A stretch of DNA of 64,000 bases, from the NCBI GenBank assembly GCA_020633655.1, contig JACKDF010000002.1, forward strand, positions 248,001 to 312,000, written 5' to 3'. The translations under genes were made by a program, and so were the position numbers. Within the stretch, counting starts at the first letter, position 1; each line of letters opens with the position of its first letter. The notes below the pieces were generated by a model. The model did not search any database and was not told where the DNA came from. It was given only the letters and a program-made list of their open reading frames with translations. This DNA comes from Deferribacteres bacterium (lineage in GTDB: Bacteria > Zhuqueibacterota > Zhuqueibacteria > Zhuqueibacterales > Geothermadaptataceae). This document shows positions 23,905 through 33,440 of the stretch, in pieces.

Positions 23905-25284
23905 TTGATACGCAGCGTTCTCCGTTTTTTTCGCAAGACATCAGTTAAAGCTACAACTCCTCCTGAGGCCGTACGCAAACAGCCGCAAAAGAAATCATCG
24001 CCGAAAAAGTGGAGTGTCTCTAGTTTTCACGTTGAGCCCCAACAAGGAAAAACCCGTTTCCATGATTTAAGTTTACCAGTAAGCATTATGCACGCCCTTG
24101 CCGATCTAAATTTTCGATACTGCACACCGATTCAAGCAGAAACTTTAAGTAAGACCCTTAACGGGAAGGATGCCTTTGGGCAAGCGCAGACTGGAACAGG
24201 GAAAACCGCGGCGTTTCTTATAACAATTCTGCACCATTTTCATCAACATAAAATCAATGGATCGCGTCCCAAAGCGACACCGCGGGCGTTAATTATCGCC
24301 CCAACTCGCGAACTGGCTATACAAATTGGCAGGGATGCAGAACAATTAGCAAAATATGAGCAGTGTAACATAGTCACTGTTTTCGGCGGGGTCGACTACC
24401 GAAAACAGCGCCGACAGTTGCAAGGAACACCGATCGATATCATCGTCGCAACTCCGGGAAGATTGCTTGACTTTCAGCGAAGTAAGGAAATCAATTTGCG
24501 ACGGGTTGAAGTCCTGGTAATCGATGAAGCGGATCGTATGCTGGATATGGGTTTCATTCCCGATGTACGCCGAATTGTCCGCAATCTGCCGGATAAATCG
24601 AAACGCCAGACCATGCTTTTCAGTGCTACGCTCACAAACGATGTAAAATATTTGGGTATGAACTGGACAACCGATCCGCATATTGTTGAGATCGAACCCG
24701 AGCACGTTGCGGTAGATACCGTCGATCAGAAAGTGTTTATTATGTCGACGGATCAGAAATTCACCTTACTCTACAATATGATTACGCAGGAAAAAATGGA
24801 GAGGGTCATTATTTTTTGCAACCGGCGGGACCAGGCCAGAGATTTGGCCGATCTGCTGTGGCGTTACGAATTGGATTGTGAGTTGCTTTCCGGCGATGTT
24901 CACCAGAAAAAACGTATGAAAGTTTTAGATCGTTTTAAATCCGGCGAAATTAATATTCTCGTAGCGACAGATGTAGCGGGGCGTGGGATTCACGTTGAAG
25001 GTCTGGATCACGTCGTCAATTACAATTTACCGCAGGATGCAGAAGATTATGTGCATCGAATCGGACGAACAGGCAGGGCAGGACAGAGCGGAACTTCCAT
25101 TAGTTTTGCATGTGAAATTGATTCCCACAATATTCCCGCAATTGAAGAGCTTTTGGGTAAGGAGCTTGTCTGTGAATACCCGGATGAAAGCTTGCTAACT
25201 GAACTTCCGGCGCCGAAACGGGATGCGAAATCCCAGCGACCGAGTTCACCCCTGGGAAAGAAGAAGTATCGCGGTCGACGTTGA
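23905..25284 (+). CDS. DEAD-box ATP-dependent RNA helicase
   Basis: A helicase of about 460 residues of the RhlE/RhlB group. Motifs in order: Q motif (TPIQAET), motif I AQTGTGKT, PTRELAIQ, DEADRMLDMGF, SAT, then in the second RecA domain IIFCNRRDQARDL, VATDVAGRGIHVEGLDHV and HRIGRTGRAG. A basic tail (KRDAKSQRPSS, KKKYRGRR) probably binds RNA. The start is uncertain: there is no ATG, only in-frame TTG codons at 23866 and 23905. I prefer 23905, which has AGAGGA and AAAGGA upstream. Role is likely RNA remodelling in ribosome assembly or mRNA turnover. Confidence 0.92.
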   Translation: MIRSVLRFFRKTSVKATTPPEAVRKQPQKKSSPKKWSVSSFHVEPQQGKTRFHDLSLPVSIMHALADLNFRYCTPIQAETLSKTLNGKDAFGQAQTGTGKTAAFLITILHHFHQHKINGSRPKATPRALIIAPTRELAIQIGRDAEQLAKYEQCNIVTVFGGVDYRKQRRQLQGTPIDIIVATPGRLLDFQRSKEINLRRVEVLVIDEADRMLDMGFIPDVRRIVRNLPDKSKRQTMLFSATLTNDVKYLGMNWTTDPHIVEIEPEHVAVDTVDQKVFIMSTDQKFTLLYNMITQEKMERVIIFCNRRDQARDLADLLWRYELDCELLSGDVHQKKRMKVLDRFKSGEINILVATDVAGRGIHVEGLDHVVNYNLPQDAEDYVHRIGRTGRAGQSGTSISFACEIDSHNIPAIEELLGKELVCEYPDESLLTELPAPKRDAKSQRPSSPLGKKKYRGRR

Positions 25285-25382
25285 TATATTTACGGATTCT
25301 CCGGTGGATGGTGTAAGCATCCTCGATTCGAATATCCCCAGTTTCAATATTTCCAACAAAGTAATTCACTGATAAATATAAA

Positions 25383-25420
25383 AAAGCCCGGCATGCAATG
25401 CGCATGACGGGCTTTCTTTT
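25383..25420. terminator. Bidirectional terminator
   Basis: AAAGCCCG (25383-25390) pairs with CGGGCTTT (25408-25415), with further CATGC/GCATG pairing inside. T residues follow on the plus strand and A residues precede, giving a T run on the minus strand. It separates the convergent helicase and YjbQ-like genes. Confidence 0.85.
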
Positions 25421-25432
25421 GAAAATAAAAGT

Positions 25433-26506
25433 TTATTTAAATCGAGTTAATTTTACGTCGACATAACGGTAGCCAATTTCATTCGAACGCCATTGCACAA
25501 GAATCGGACTTTGATAACGTCCTTGTAAAATATGGCTCTCGTTGGAATCGCCGTTGTTTGACGCCATCAAGGTAATATCTCTCTTCATTCGCAGAAATCG
25601 TTCAGCAGGCACTTGCAGGAACTTTGCTAGTATTTTTTCAACAACAGAACTGCTGCAGCGGAATGCATCCATCATTTCATTAAAAATGTGTACCAGATCA
25701 TATTTGGCATAATTAAGTGTTTTTTCCGGAATAGCACGTGGATTTTCCAACATATGCTTGCCTTTTTGTGCAATGTACAAAAAAGGATTCCTTAGTACAT
25801 CGATCAAATCGTGGCGCATGAGCAATGTTTCGTACTCATTGACAGTCAAGCCGGCATTGCGTTCATCGTTGTCGAGGGTAATGTCGATTTTTCCCTTTTC
25901 GATGTCGAATTTTCTCAGGAGTTCCTGCAGCTCATCCATAAATCCAACCCTGCTGTCACGCAGATTGACAGAATCTATGGGGTGGTTTGAAACCGGAATG
26001 GCCATGCGCATCGTGTGAACTGTTTCCTCCTGGTTGTAATAAATCACATTTGCGCGTCGGGTTCTGGGAGGAGAATTGACGTTAATTCCATCCAGTTCAA
26101 CGAAGTAAACAGGCTGACCGGGAACATTTTTATATGTTACGCAGTTTTTCAATCCTGAGCTGATAAAAATCAAATGAGAATCGGCATTGAGGGGTTCATC
26201 CCTTTTTTGTTCGTCACTAAGTTCAGTGCGCAATTCTAACTGATCGTGAAGATAATTCATATTCGGAGGAAAGAGCTTGCGAAAAACCCGAATGAAGGGA
26301 TCCAGGTGATCTTTGCTATGCAGTAGCCGGGCAGCAAGGCTTTGTTCAAGGAAGCCGGCAGTTGTATGTAAACTGCAATATGCTGCTTTTGCATAGTTTT
26401 GAATGGAGTCTCCGAGCTTGTTGCCGGATTCTTGCGAAACATCAATTAATTCAAATCGATTTTTCGGTTTCAGTTCCAAAACAGTCTCTGTCGGAGCCGG
26501 TGGCAT
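25433..26506 (-). CDS. YjbQ/UPF0047-like protein with long C-terminal extension
   Basis: A 357-residue cytoplasmic protein. The first half resembles the YjbQ fold: YCSLHTTAGFLEQSL near residue 45 (HTTA is the family hallmark), NADSHLIF with a conserved His, and GQPVYFVELDG with PRTRRANV near 140. YjbQ proteins are about 135 residues; some show weak thiamine-phosphate synthase activity. Here insertions and about 160 extra residues follow, largely helical, ending in a beta segment SPILVQWRSNEIGYRYVDVKL. The function of the long form is unknown to me. Single-gene unit with its own promoter; convergent with the helicase gene. Confidence 0.6.
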   Translation of the reverse strand: MPPAPTETVLELKPKNRFELIDVSQESGNKLGDSIQNYAKAAYCSLHTTAGFLEQSLAARLLHSKDHLDPFIRVFRKLFPPNMNYLHDQLELRTELSDEQKRDEPLNADSHLIFISSGLKNCVTYKNVPGQPVYFVELDGINVNSPPRTRRANVIYYNQEETVHTMRMAIPVSNHPIDSVNLRDSRVGFMDELQELLRKFDIEKGKIDITLDNDERNAGLTVNEYETLLMRHDLIDVLRNPFLYIAQKGKHMLENPRAIPEKTLNYAKYDLVHIFNEMMDAFRCSSSVVEKILAKFLQVPAERFLRMKRDITLMASNNGDSNESHILQGRYQSPILVQWRSNEIGYRYVDVKLTRFK

Positions 26507-26589
26507 GTAATTCTCCAGGTTGTTAATTGGTTTAATCTGGGTAGCAAAAAACTACCAACACATAGCGTTTTGTTTATTTTTGCGGCTGC

Positions 26590-26618
26590 AAAATATAATT
26601 TTATGACTCAAATGTCAA
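26590..26618 (-). promoter_or_regulatory. Probable promoter of YjbQ-like gene
   Basis: Minus-strand TTGACA (26618-26613), a 17-base spacer and TATTTT (26595-26590), about 84 bases before the start codon. Identical boxes and spacing to the cytochrome-cluster promoter at 18937-18965. The remaining gap up to the S8 protease gene shows no gene. Confidence 0.6.
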
Positions 26619-26883
26619 GCTTATCTTGGTCCTGTGGATGTGCAATTCATTCCAAATTACATTTATGAATTGATTCATCGGAATATGCAATAAAAGCTAA
26701 AATACGTTACTTGTTAATCGAAAATTTGACGATTAATTCAGTTGCCCTGCACGCAAAATATCCGGCAGCAGTTTATTATTAATAGCTTGCTTCCATAAAT
26801 TCAAGTTAGTAAAATTGTAAAAATAGAATATAAAAAAAATTATGATTAAGATGTGTTTTAAATACTTAAAATTGGATCAAGTT

Positions 26884-28953
26884 ATGCATAAAGTTCTTCG
26901 AGCTATTCTCATAGTAGCCTTTATGGGTATCGGCCAGGTTCACGGGCAGAAGATGCAGTCAAAGTACTGGATTTATTTTACCGACAAAGGACCCGAAATG
27001 GTGACAAAATCTCCAGCTGCGTACAAATCAGCCGGAAAACGTATATCGGATAAAGCGTTAAAACGCCGGGCAAAAGTAAAGAGTTCCACAGAATTACTCG
27101 ATGAATTTGACTTGCCAGTATACGAAGGCTATTTGAGTACGATTTCAGAAAGGGCAAAAGAAATTATCGTCGTCTCCCGGTGGTTGAATGCCTGTTCCGC
27201 ATTTTTAAGCGAAAGTGATATCGCGCTCATTGAACAGCTTCCCTTTGTTAAAAAGGTGCGTTCAGTTCACCAATTGGTAGTTCCTCCAAGGGAATCAATT
27301 TCAAACACTGCTCTTGAAAAAATTGCAAAGATTCAGGAAGAAACGATGTACGATTACGGTTCTTCCATTGATCAAATTACGCAGATTAACGTGCATAAAT
27401 TGCATAACGCCGACATCGTTGGAAAAGGCGTATTGCTGGGATTGCTGGATTCCGGATTTAAATACGATAAGCACCCTGCTCTTATCGGACTGGATATCGT
27501 TGCTGCCTATGATTTTGTATTTAATGATGCAAATACATCGAATGAAGACGGTGATGATCCGGAGCAGCACGACCATGGGACACAGGTCCTTTCTGTAGCG
27601 GCGGGATTTGCGCCGGGGCAATTGATTGGACCGGCGTTTAAATCACAAATTTTGTTGGCAAAAACCGAAGATTTACGCTCAGAAACGCCAGCAGAAGAAG
27701 ATTACTGGGTCGAAGGCATCGAATGGATGGAAGCGCAAGGCGTTGATATCGCTTCAAGTTCCCTTGGTTATAGCGATTTTGATGATCCCTTTACAGATTA
27801 CTCGTGGTCGGATTTGGATGGCAACACAGCGATTATTACAAAAGCAGCTCAAATTGCTGTTGACAAAGGAGTTGTGGTAGTGACAAGCGCAGGAAATGAA
27901 GGAAATAAAACCTGGCGATACATTGCACCGCCAGCTGACGCTCGAGATGCCATTGCCGTAGGTGCGGTCGAGAAATCCGGCGTTCGGTCGAGTTTCAGCT
28001 CGGTTGGTTCTCCTTTTTTATCCCATATAAAGCCAGACGTAATGGCCATGGGAACCGGAGTCACGATGGTGGATCCCAATTCAACAGGGTATACAACAGC
28101 AAATGGTACTTCTTTTTCGGCGCCATTGGTAGCTGGGGTTGTTGCACAAATGCTTGGTGTGCATCCAGAATTAACACCATTGCAGGTAATCGAAGCTTTG
28201 CACAGCACAGCCTCGCAAGCATATAGCCCTGATTCACTCTATGGATGGGGTATCGTTGATGCGGAGCGGGCTGTTACATACTGGGGGCCGGCTTTGGGAC
28301 AAATTTTTCATATCGAGGTGGAAAGTACGAATCTCGCAACGATTGCTGTTGGTTTTCTTGGAGGCCCTGAGATGGATTCGACAAGCTTGCAAATTCACTG
28401 GAAACTGCAATCAGCACCAGAATTTGAATCCGAAGCACTTGCACCAATGGGGATGTCCCAATATGTTTCTCCATCCGTTTCGTTGTCAGAAGCTGAACTG
28501 ACGATGTTTTATTTTACCGTGCAAAATAAAGCTGGGGAAATAACAACATTTCCTTCCACTGCGCCGGAGGAGATATTTGGTCTTGACCACAACGGTCGAA
28601 TCGATGGCTATGATGAGCTGCAATTGCTGCCACCTAACAAAACAAGTTCTCATTATTTATATAATCCCTTCCCGAATCCTTATATTATGACTGAAAATAC
28701 AGAAATCCGATTTGCATTTGATCTGCTTTCAGAAGCATTCGTTGAGTTAACGATATATGATGTATTGGGTCGAAGGGTCGCGGTCGTGCTTCCAATGAAA
28801 CGCTTTCCGACGGGCAAGGGAGCCATCGATTGGACCGGATTCGACGAAAAGGGGAACAGACTTGCAAGCGGGGTTTATTTTTTAGTTGCAAAGTTTCGCC
28901 AATTAGATGGAAAAGTGGTAATTAAGAAAAGAAAATTTATACTTATTAAATAG
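26884..28953 (+). CDS. Secreted subtilisin-like (S8) serine protease with C-terminal sorting domain
   Basis: About 689 residues from the ATG at 26884, chosen because it begins a signal peptide (ILIVAFMGIGQVHGQ); an ATG at 26842 is also in frame. A propeptide-like region of about 150 residues precedes the catalytic domain with Asp189 (LLDSGF), His231 (DHGTQV) and Ser410 (NGTSFSAP). The last 90 residues are a FlgD/Por-type tail with NPFPNPY, TIYDVLGRRVAVV and ASGVYFLVAKF, marking the protein for an outer-surface secretion route as in other FCB bacteria. It would degrade external proteins. The phospholipase gene starts 12 bases after its stop. Confidence 0.93.
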   Translation: MHKVLRAILIVAFMGIGQVHGQKMQSKYWIYFTDKGPEMVTKSPAAYKSAGKRISDKALKRRAKVKSSTELLDEFDLPVYEGYLSTISERAKEIIVVSRWLNACSAFLSESDIALIEQLPFVKKVRSVHQLVVPPRESISNTALEKIAKIQEETMYDYGSSIDQITQINVHKLHNADIVGKGVLLGLLDSGFKYDKHPALIGLDIVAAYDFVFNDANTSNEDGDDPEQHDHGTQVLSVAAGFAPGQLIGPAFKSQILLAKTEDLRSETPAEEDYWVEGIEWMEAQGVDIASSSLGYSDFDDPFTDYSWSDLDGNTAIITKAAQIAVDKGVVVVTSAGNEGNKTWRYIAPPADARDAIAVGAVEKSGVRSSFSSVGSPFLSHIKPDVMAMGTGVTMVDPNSTGYTTANGTSFSAPLVAGVVAQMLGVHPELTPLQVIEALHSTASQAYSPDSLYGWGIVDAERAVTYWGPALGQIFHIEVESTNLATIAVGFLGGPEMDSTSLQIHWKLQSAPEFESEALAPMGMSQYVSPSVSLSEAELTMFYFTVQNKAGEITTFPSTAPEEIFGLDHNGRIDGYDELQLLPPNKTSSHYLYNPFPNPYIMTENTEIRFAFDLLSEAFVELTIYDVLGRRVAVVLPMKRFPTGKGAIDWTGFDEKGNRLASGVYFLVAKFRQLDGKVVIKKRKFILIK

Positions 28954-28965
28954 TAGATCAGGATC

Positions 28966-29874
28966 ATGACTACACCTGTCGTTGGACTCGCATTAGGCGG
29001 TGGTGGAGCACGAGGAATGGCTCACATCGGCGTACTCAAAGTTCTGGAAAAGCATAACATCCCAATTCACTGTATCGCCGGGACCAGCATAGGCGCACTG
29101 GTTGGTTCCGGTTATGCTTTGCACCCGGATGCAAAGCAGTTTCATGCTCGCATTACTGAATTTATTAAAAGCCCACAGTTCCAGAAAGCTGGATTATCCC
29201 GTTTCACTCGTAAAGAACCTGCGGAGAATTTTTTTGGACAGGTAGCAAAATATGTGAAACAACGCATTGTTATTAACCTGGCACACAGCAAGTTATCTGT
29301 TGTGAGCAGTGAGCGCCTGTATAAAATTATAAGTTTCACTCTGGAAAACAGGAATATTGAACAATCCCAAATTCCCCTTGCCGTTGTTGCCAGTGATCTC
29401 ATCTCCGGTGAAGCAAAAACATTTACACGTGGAAGTATTCGCAAAGCAGTCCTTGCAAGTGCTTCTATTCCGGGTTTTCTTCCTCCGGTAACCTATAACG
29501 GCCATTACCTGGTAGACGGTGCCGTGACAGCACCAATTCCCGTCGAGGCAGTGCGTGAACTTGGTGCCAATATTGTTATCGCCGTTGATGTCGGACAGGA
29601 TATGCTGGCAACCGAACATGCAACGCGTAATATTGTCGACCTGATTTTCAGGACAAATTCTATAACGGCAGGTAGTCTGCGGAATCAATTATTAGAAAAA
29701 GCAGATTTTGTCATTCGACCGGAAGTTGGCAATATCCATTGGGCGGATTTTTCCGAATTTGATCGACTTGTTGAACTGGGCGAAGCCGCATGTGAAGCTG
29801 TGGTTGAAAAGATTGCTGATGCATACAAACAGCGTCGATCCCTGGTTTACAGGCTAACGCATCGGGAGAATTAA
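28966..29874 (+). CDS. Patatin-like phospholipase (RssA-type)
   Basis: A 302-residue lipid acyl hydrolase. The oxyanion loop GGGGARGMAHIG opens the protein, the nucleophile Ser lies in GTSIGAL (GXSXG), and the catalytic Asp in VDGAVTAPIP, giving the Ser-Asp dyad of patatins. No signal peptide is visible, so it works in the cytoplasm or at the inner membrane face. It begins 12 bases after the protease gene with AGGA upstream and is probably co-transcribed with it. Confidence 0.93.
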   Translation: MTTPVVGLALGGGGARGMAHIGVLKVLEKHNIPIHCIAGTSIGALVGSGYALHPDAKQFHARITEFIKSPQFQKAGLSRFTRKEPAENFFGQVAKYVKQRIVINLAHSKLSVVSSERLYKIISFTLENRNIEQSQIPLAVVASDLISGEAKTFTRGSIRKAVLASASIPGFLPPVTYNGHYLVDGAVTAPIPVEAVRELGANIVIAVDVGQDMLATEHATRNIVDLIFRTNSITAGSLRNQLLEKADFVIRPEVGNIHWADFSEFDRLVELGEAACEAVVEKIADAYKQRRSLVYRLTHREN

Positions 29875-29996
29875 TACGTATTATTTTTTTGGATAAAAAC
29901 TACCTAATGCAGGATGAGGTGATCCCGGTACGAATGTTTATTGTTTGCAAGAAACGAAAGGTTTTTTACTGAAAAAGAGATAATTAAATTAAAAAA

Positions 29997-30016
29997 CTAT
30001 TGCTTCTTGGCAATAG
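29997..30016 (+). repeat. Small hairpin upstream of ptsN-like gene
   Basis: CTATTGC (29997-30003) and GCAATAG (30010-30016) enclose a six-base loop. A T-rich stretch begins eight bases later. It could be a weak terminator for the phospholipase transcript or part of the next leader. Confidence 0.35.
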
Positions 30017-30083
30017 GCGCTATATTTTTATATGTTAACATTCTAACGGATAATATTGCTCTGACGGTGCTGGAGATGCAAGC

Positions 30084-30530
30084 GTGAATCTCTCCGAATT
30101 TATGAAAGAAGAACTCGTTTTTCTCAACATCCATGTAAAGGATAAGAAGGACCTGTTTAAGCATATCGTCGAAAGTATGGCTGCAAACAAGATAATCGAA
30201 GAACCGATTGGTTTTCTTGATGAGCTATTACAACGCGAGAGTAAGGCCTCGACATTTATTGGCCGCGGAATCGCTTTACCTCACACAAGAACTCTCTATG
30301 TTGATCGCCCCATTATTGCCTTCGCCAGACTAGATACTCCCATTTCATTCAGCCAAAACCCCAAGGATACCGTTCAACTCGTCTTTCTAATGGGAACACC
30401 AAAATCAGACCCAAATACGTATTTAAAAATTTTGGCTGATCTCTGCACTCAATTAAGAAGTAATGAATTCCGGGATGAATTGATGAAGGTCATGGAGCAA
30501 AAGCAGGTTTTACGGTTGTTGTCAAATTAA
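30084..30530 (+). CDS. ptsN: PTS EIIA domain protein, nitrogen-PTS type (PtsN-like)
   Basis: A 148-residue single EIIA domain of the fructose/nitrogen-PTS class. The phosphorylated His lies in GRGIALPHTRTL, and the flanking ESKASTFIG and VQLVFLMGTPKS segments are typical. As there is no fused transporter domain, it is probably regulatory. The start is a GTG with GGAG ten bases before. HprK encoded at 46334-47362 belongs to the same regulatory world, since it phosphorylates HPr, the phosphate donor to EIIA proteins. Confidence 0.87.
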   Translation: MNLSEFMKEELVFLNIHVKDKKDLFKHIVESMAANKIIEEPIGFLDELLQRESKASTFIGRGIALPHTRTLYVDRPIIAFARLDTPISFSQNPKDTVQLVFLMGTPKSDPNTYLKILADLCTQLRSNEFRDELMKVMEQKQVLRLLSN

Positions 30531-30609
30531 CCTGTCTCCGCCGACTGAAATAAACAAACGACGACTACTTTAGCAACCCCCAACAAAGTTTAAATTGAAG
30601 GGAGGCGTC

Positions 30610-31602
30610 ATGCCCAATGCACGAATTATTGGTACCGGGATGTACGTTCCTGAGCGTTTAGTGACAAATGATGAAATGACGAAGATAGTTGATACCTCCG
30701 ATGAGTGGATTCGTGAGCGCAGTGGCATTCAGGAACGACATTTTATTAGCGAAGAATGCGGTGCATCTGATCTGGCTTTGGAGGCCACTAAAATCGCATT
30801 GAAAAATGCAAAAATGACCGCGGATGAAATCGATTTTATCATTTTTGCTACGCTAAGCCCAGATTATAACTTTCCCGGTTCCGGAGTTCTTCTGCAAGAC
30901 AAACTTGGCCTTAAAAATATAGGCGCCCTCGATGTTCGTAATCAGTGCAGCGGTTTTGTTTATGGACTTTCCGTAGCCAATGCCTATATTCGTGCGGGGC
31001 TTTATAAAAATATTTTACTCGTTGGTGCAGAAGTGCATTCAACAGGTTTGGATTTTAGCGATGAAGGTCGTCATATAGCAGTACTTTTCGGTGATGGTGC
31101 CGGCGCTGTAATTATTTCAGCTACAGATGAAGAGCGTGGCGTACTCTCAACCCATTTGCATTCCGATGGATCGAAAGCCTTGGAACTTTGTTTAATAAAT
31201 CCCGGCAGCCGTAAAATTCCAAGGTATTATGAGGGCATCTGGGAAGATGGAACCCTGTATCCACATATGAACGGACGGGAAGTTTTTAAATATGCCGTTA
31301 CCCTGTTTCCACGGGTAATAAACGAAGCCCTCGAAACAAATGGCTACTCAACTGAAGACATTGACTTGCTCATCCCGCATCAGGCGAATATGCGTATAAC
31401 AGAAGCCATCGCGCACCGATTAAAATTACGTCCTGATCAATATTTCAGTAACATCCATAAATATGGAAATACGACGGCTGCGTCCATACCTATCGCTCTG
31501 CATGAAGCGATCGAAGAAGGTCGCGTAAAAGACAATAGCCTGGTAATCCTTGCTGCCTTCGGCTCAGGATTTACCTGGGCTTCGGCTGCAATTCGCTGGT
31601 AA
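30610..31602 (+). CDS. fabH: 3-oxoacyl-ACP synthase III
   Basis: Beta-ketoacyl-ACP synthase III starts fatty acid synthesis by condensing acetyl-CoA with malonyl-ACP. Of 330 residues, the catalytic triad is visible: Cys113 (NQCSGFVYGL), His in IPHQANMRI and Asn in YGNTTAASIP. Early motif DTSDEWIRERSGIQERH is also typical. The ATG at 30610 directly follows a GGGAGG site; an upstream TTG is less likely. A strong terminator follows the stop. Confidence 0.95.
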   Translation: MPNARIIGTGMYVPERLVTNDEMTKIVDTSDEWIRERSGIQERHFISEECGASDLALEATKIALKNAKMTADEIDFIIFATLSPDYNFPGSGVLLQDKLGLKNIGALDVRNQCSGFVYGLSVANAYIRAGLYKNILLVGAEVHSTGLDFSDEGRHIAVLFGDGAGAVIISATDEERGVLSTHLHSDGSKALELCLINPGSRKIPRYYEGIWEDGTLYPHMNGREVFKYAVTLFPRVINEALETNGYSTEDIDLLIPHQANMRITEAIAHRLKLRPDQYFSNIHKYGNTTAASIPIALHEAIEEGRVKDNSLVILAAFGSGFTWASAAIRW

Positions 31603-31618
31603 ATTTTTTCACTCATGG

Positions 31619-31647
31619 AATCCGGTTTTCGTACCGGATTTTTTTTT
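31619..31647 (+). terminator. Rho-independent terminator after fabH
   Basis: AATCCGG (31619-31625) pairs with CCGGATT (31634-31640) around an eight-base loop, followed by seven more T residues. Confidence 0.88.
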
Positions 31648-31708
31648 GAATAATTGAAATTCGACAGTGTAATAATGGTCACATTAAACCTTATTGAAAT
31701 GGACCTTT

Positions 31709-32311
31709 ATGCACGCTACTGCTGAAATTGTAACTAATGCCATTCGAATGACCAATACGCTAATAAATGAGCGCGATCTCATTCTGCGTTGCCAGCAGGG
31801 TGATAAAGATGCTTTTGGAACACTTGTAAAAAAGTACATGCAACGTGCCTATTACACTGCACTTGGTTTTGTCGGGAGTCATGAAAATGCGCTCGATTTG
31901 TCACAGGAGGCGTTTGTCCGGGCCTATAGGGCTATTCAAAGGTTGGATGCCGATCGTAGTTTCTACACCTGGTATTATACAATCCTACGTAATCTCTGCC
32001 TGAATTTTAAGCGGGATAAAGCAAAGAAAGCCCGCTCATTTTCGGAAATCGGTGAAACAAGCTTGCGTTCAATTAGGGATAAGGATGCAGATACAGCTCA
32101 CAGTGTTGAACTAAGCGAATTACAGTCTGCAGTCTGGACTGCCCTTGAGAAACTAACTGCTAATGAGAAAGAAATTATCATTTTACGGGATATTCAGGAA
32201 TTAGCTTATCACGAGATCGCACAGACGCTTGATATTCCAATCGGTACAGTTATGTCGAGATTGTACAATGCAAGAAGGAGTTTACGAGCGCAATTGGACG
32301 GTAAAATATAA
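31709..32311 (+). CDS. ECF-type RNA polymerase sigma factor
   Basis: A sigma-70 family factor of about 200 residues. Region 2 contains CQQGDKDAFGTLVKKY, ALDLSQEAFVRAYRAIQRL and FYTWYYTILRNLCLNFKR; region 4 contains LAYHEIAQTLDIPIGTVMSR and LYNARRSLRAQL. The ATG at 31709 is chosen for its weak GGA site; an in-frame TTG at 31694 and ATG at 31748 are alternatives. Downstream genes encode a membrane protein placed like an anti-sigma factor and a YbjQ protein, so the three are one operon. Confidence 0.92.
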   Translation: MHATAEIVTNAIRMTNTLINERDLILRCQQGDKDAFGTLVKKYMQRAYYTALGFVGSHENALDLSQEAFVRAYRAIQRLDADRSFYTWYYTILRNLCLNFKRDKAKKARSFSEIGETSLRSIRDKDADTAHSVELSELQSAVWTALEKLTANEKEIIILRDIQELAYHEIAQTLDIPIGTVMSRLYNARRSLRAQLDGKI

Positions 32312-32334
32312 CTCCCAAACGACGATAGAATGCT

Positions 32335-32799
32335 ATGAAAAAAATGGACGAGAAATCACGCGAAACATTTCAGGAATTGCTAACAAAAGCCTTTGACAAT
32401 CAGTTAAATACTGATGAGTTGGCACAGTTTAATCAATTTGTTGAGCAATTTCCGGAATGTGCCGAGGAATGGCAGGATATGCAACCCCTGCGTCATGTTA
32501 CATCGACGATGAAATTCAAGGAACCAGCAAAGGAGGTATGGGATATGTACTGGCTTAACACATACAATCGTTTGGAACGCGGTGTCGCCTGGGTTCTTTT
32601 CTCACTGGGGGCAATATTGATCGCCGCATTTGTTGTTTATAATTTTATTACGCAGTTCCTGCAAGACAGTAATGTACCGGGAGTTTTACGCTGGGGAATC
32701 GCATTTGTAGCTCTGGGAGGCGCTGCTTTGTTTGTATCTGTCTTGCGTGAAAAACTTTTTACAAGAAAAAATGATCCGTATAAGGAGATTGACAGATGA
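32335..32799 (+). CDS. Putative membrane-bound anti-sigma factor
   Basis: A 154-residue protein with an acidic helical N-terminal half (about 1-80), then two membrane helices (WVLFSLGAILIAAFVVYNFI and WGIAFVALGGAALFVSVL) and a short charged tail. The zinc-binding HxxxCxxC of classical anti-sigma factors is absent. The anti-sigma role is inferred from its position 23 bases after an ECF sigma gene and its architecture. It overlaps the next gene by four bases (ATGA). Confidence 0.6.
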   Translation: MKKMDEKSRETFQELLTKAFDNQLNTDELAQFNQFVEQFPECAEEWQDMQPLRHVTSTMKFKEPAKEVWDMYWLNTYNRLERGVAWVLFSLGAILIAAFVVYNFITQFLQDSNVPGVLRWGIAFVALGGAALFVSVLREKLFTRKNDPYKEIDR

Positions 32800-33110
32800 T
32801 TATTGTAACATCAGAATCAATTACCGGCAAAGAAATCGTGGAGACACTCGGCCTCGTGAAAGGGAATACAATCCGTGCACGGCATATCGGCCGGGACATT
32901 ACAGCAGCATTGAAAAATATAACTGGCGGTGAAATCGAAGAATACACAAAACTCATGGGGGAAGCACGGGAGCAAGCCATTGATCGAATGGTTGAAAATG
33001 CCGAGAATTTAGGTGCTGATGCGATTATTGGTGTGCGCTTTTCAACGAGCTACGTTATGGCGCAGGCGGCAGAAGTCCTGGCTTATGGGACTGCTGTAAA
33101 AGTAAAATAA
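32796..33110 (+). CDS. YbjQ/UPF0145 family protein
   Basis: A 104-residue protein of the YbjQ family (PF01906), recognised by ITGKEIVETLGLVKGNTIRA near the start, the central YTKLMGEAREQAIDRM helix and the closing GADAIIGVRF and YGTAVKV segments. Family members form pentamers; a heavy-metal-binding role was proposed but is not proven. Its start overlaps the stop of the anti-sigma-like gene. Two terminators follow. Confidence 0.92.
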   Translation: MIIVTSESITGKEIVETLGLVKGNTIRARHIGRDITAALKNITGGEIEEYTKLMGEAREQAIDRMVENAENLGADAIIGVRFSTSYVMAQAAEVLAYGTAVKVK

Positions 33111-33132
33111 ATCGTGTATTTTTTCTCCGTTG

Positions 33133-33153
33133 AAGCTCATCTTCGAGCTTTTT
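33133..33153 (+). terminator. Rho-independent terminator 1 after ybjQ-like gene
   Basis: AAGCTC (33133-33138) and GAGCTT (33145-33150) pair around a six-base loop and run into T residues. A second, stronger terminator follows 50 bases later. Confidence 0.6.
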
Positions 33154-33199
33154 AAATAAGAAAACTTGTACATTTCTAACATACTCCAAGATAATTACA

Positions 33200-33229
33200 G
33201 CCTGGCGTTTTCGTCAGGCATTTTTTTTC
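33200..33229 (+). terminator. Rho-independent terminator 2 after ybjQ-like gene
   Basis: GCCTG (33200-33204) pairs with CAGGC (33215-33219), with an inner CG/CG pairing around TTTT, followed by eight T residues. The rest of the 330-base gap to the sohB-like gene shows no gene. Confidence 0.8.
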
Positions 33230-33440
33230 TAATCCAAATTATCTTCTCACCGTGAAATAAAAACAACTTGATTCTGTGTTTTCTTTTTCCTTTTTTCCGG
33301 CTGATGATTCCGCACCGAATGTTGTGCCGGGCATTTGGCTAATCAATACCATCATAGTACAAAATTCGGTTTCAATGTTAAAGCACCTTGTCCGGCAAAT
33401 CCCGTTTTTAATTTAGACTAAAATTTTACAAAGGATATCT

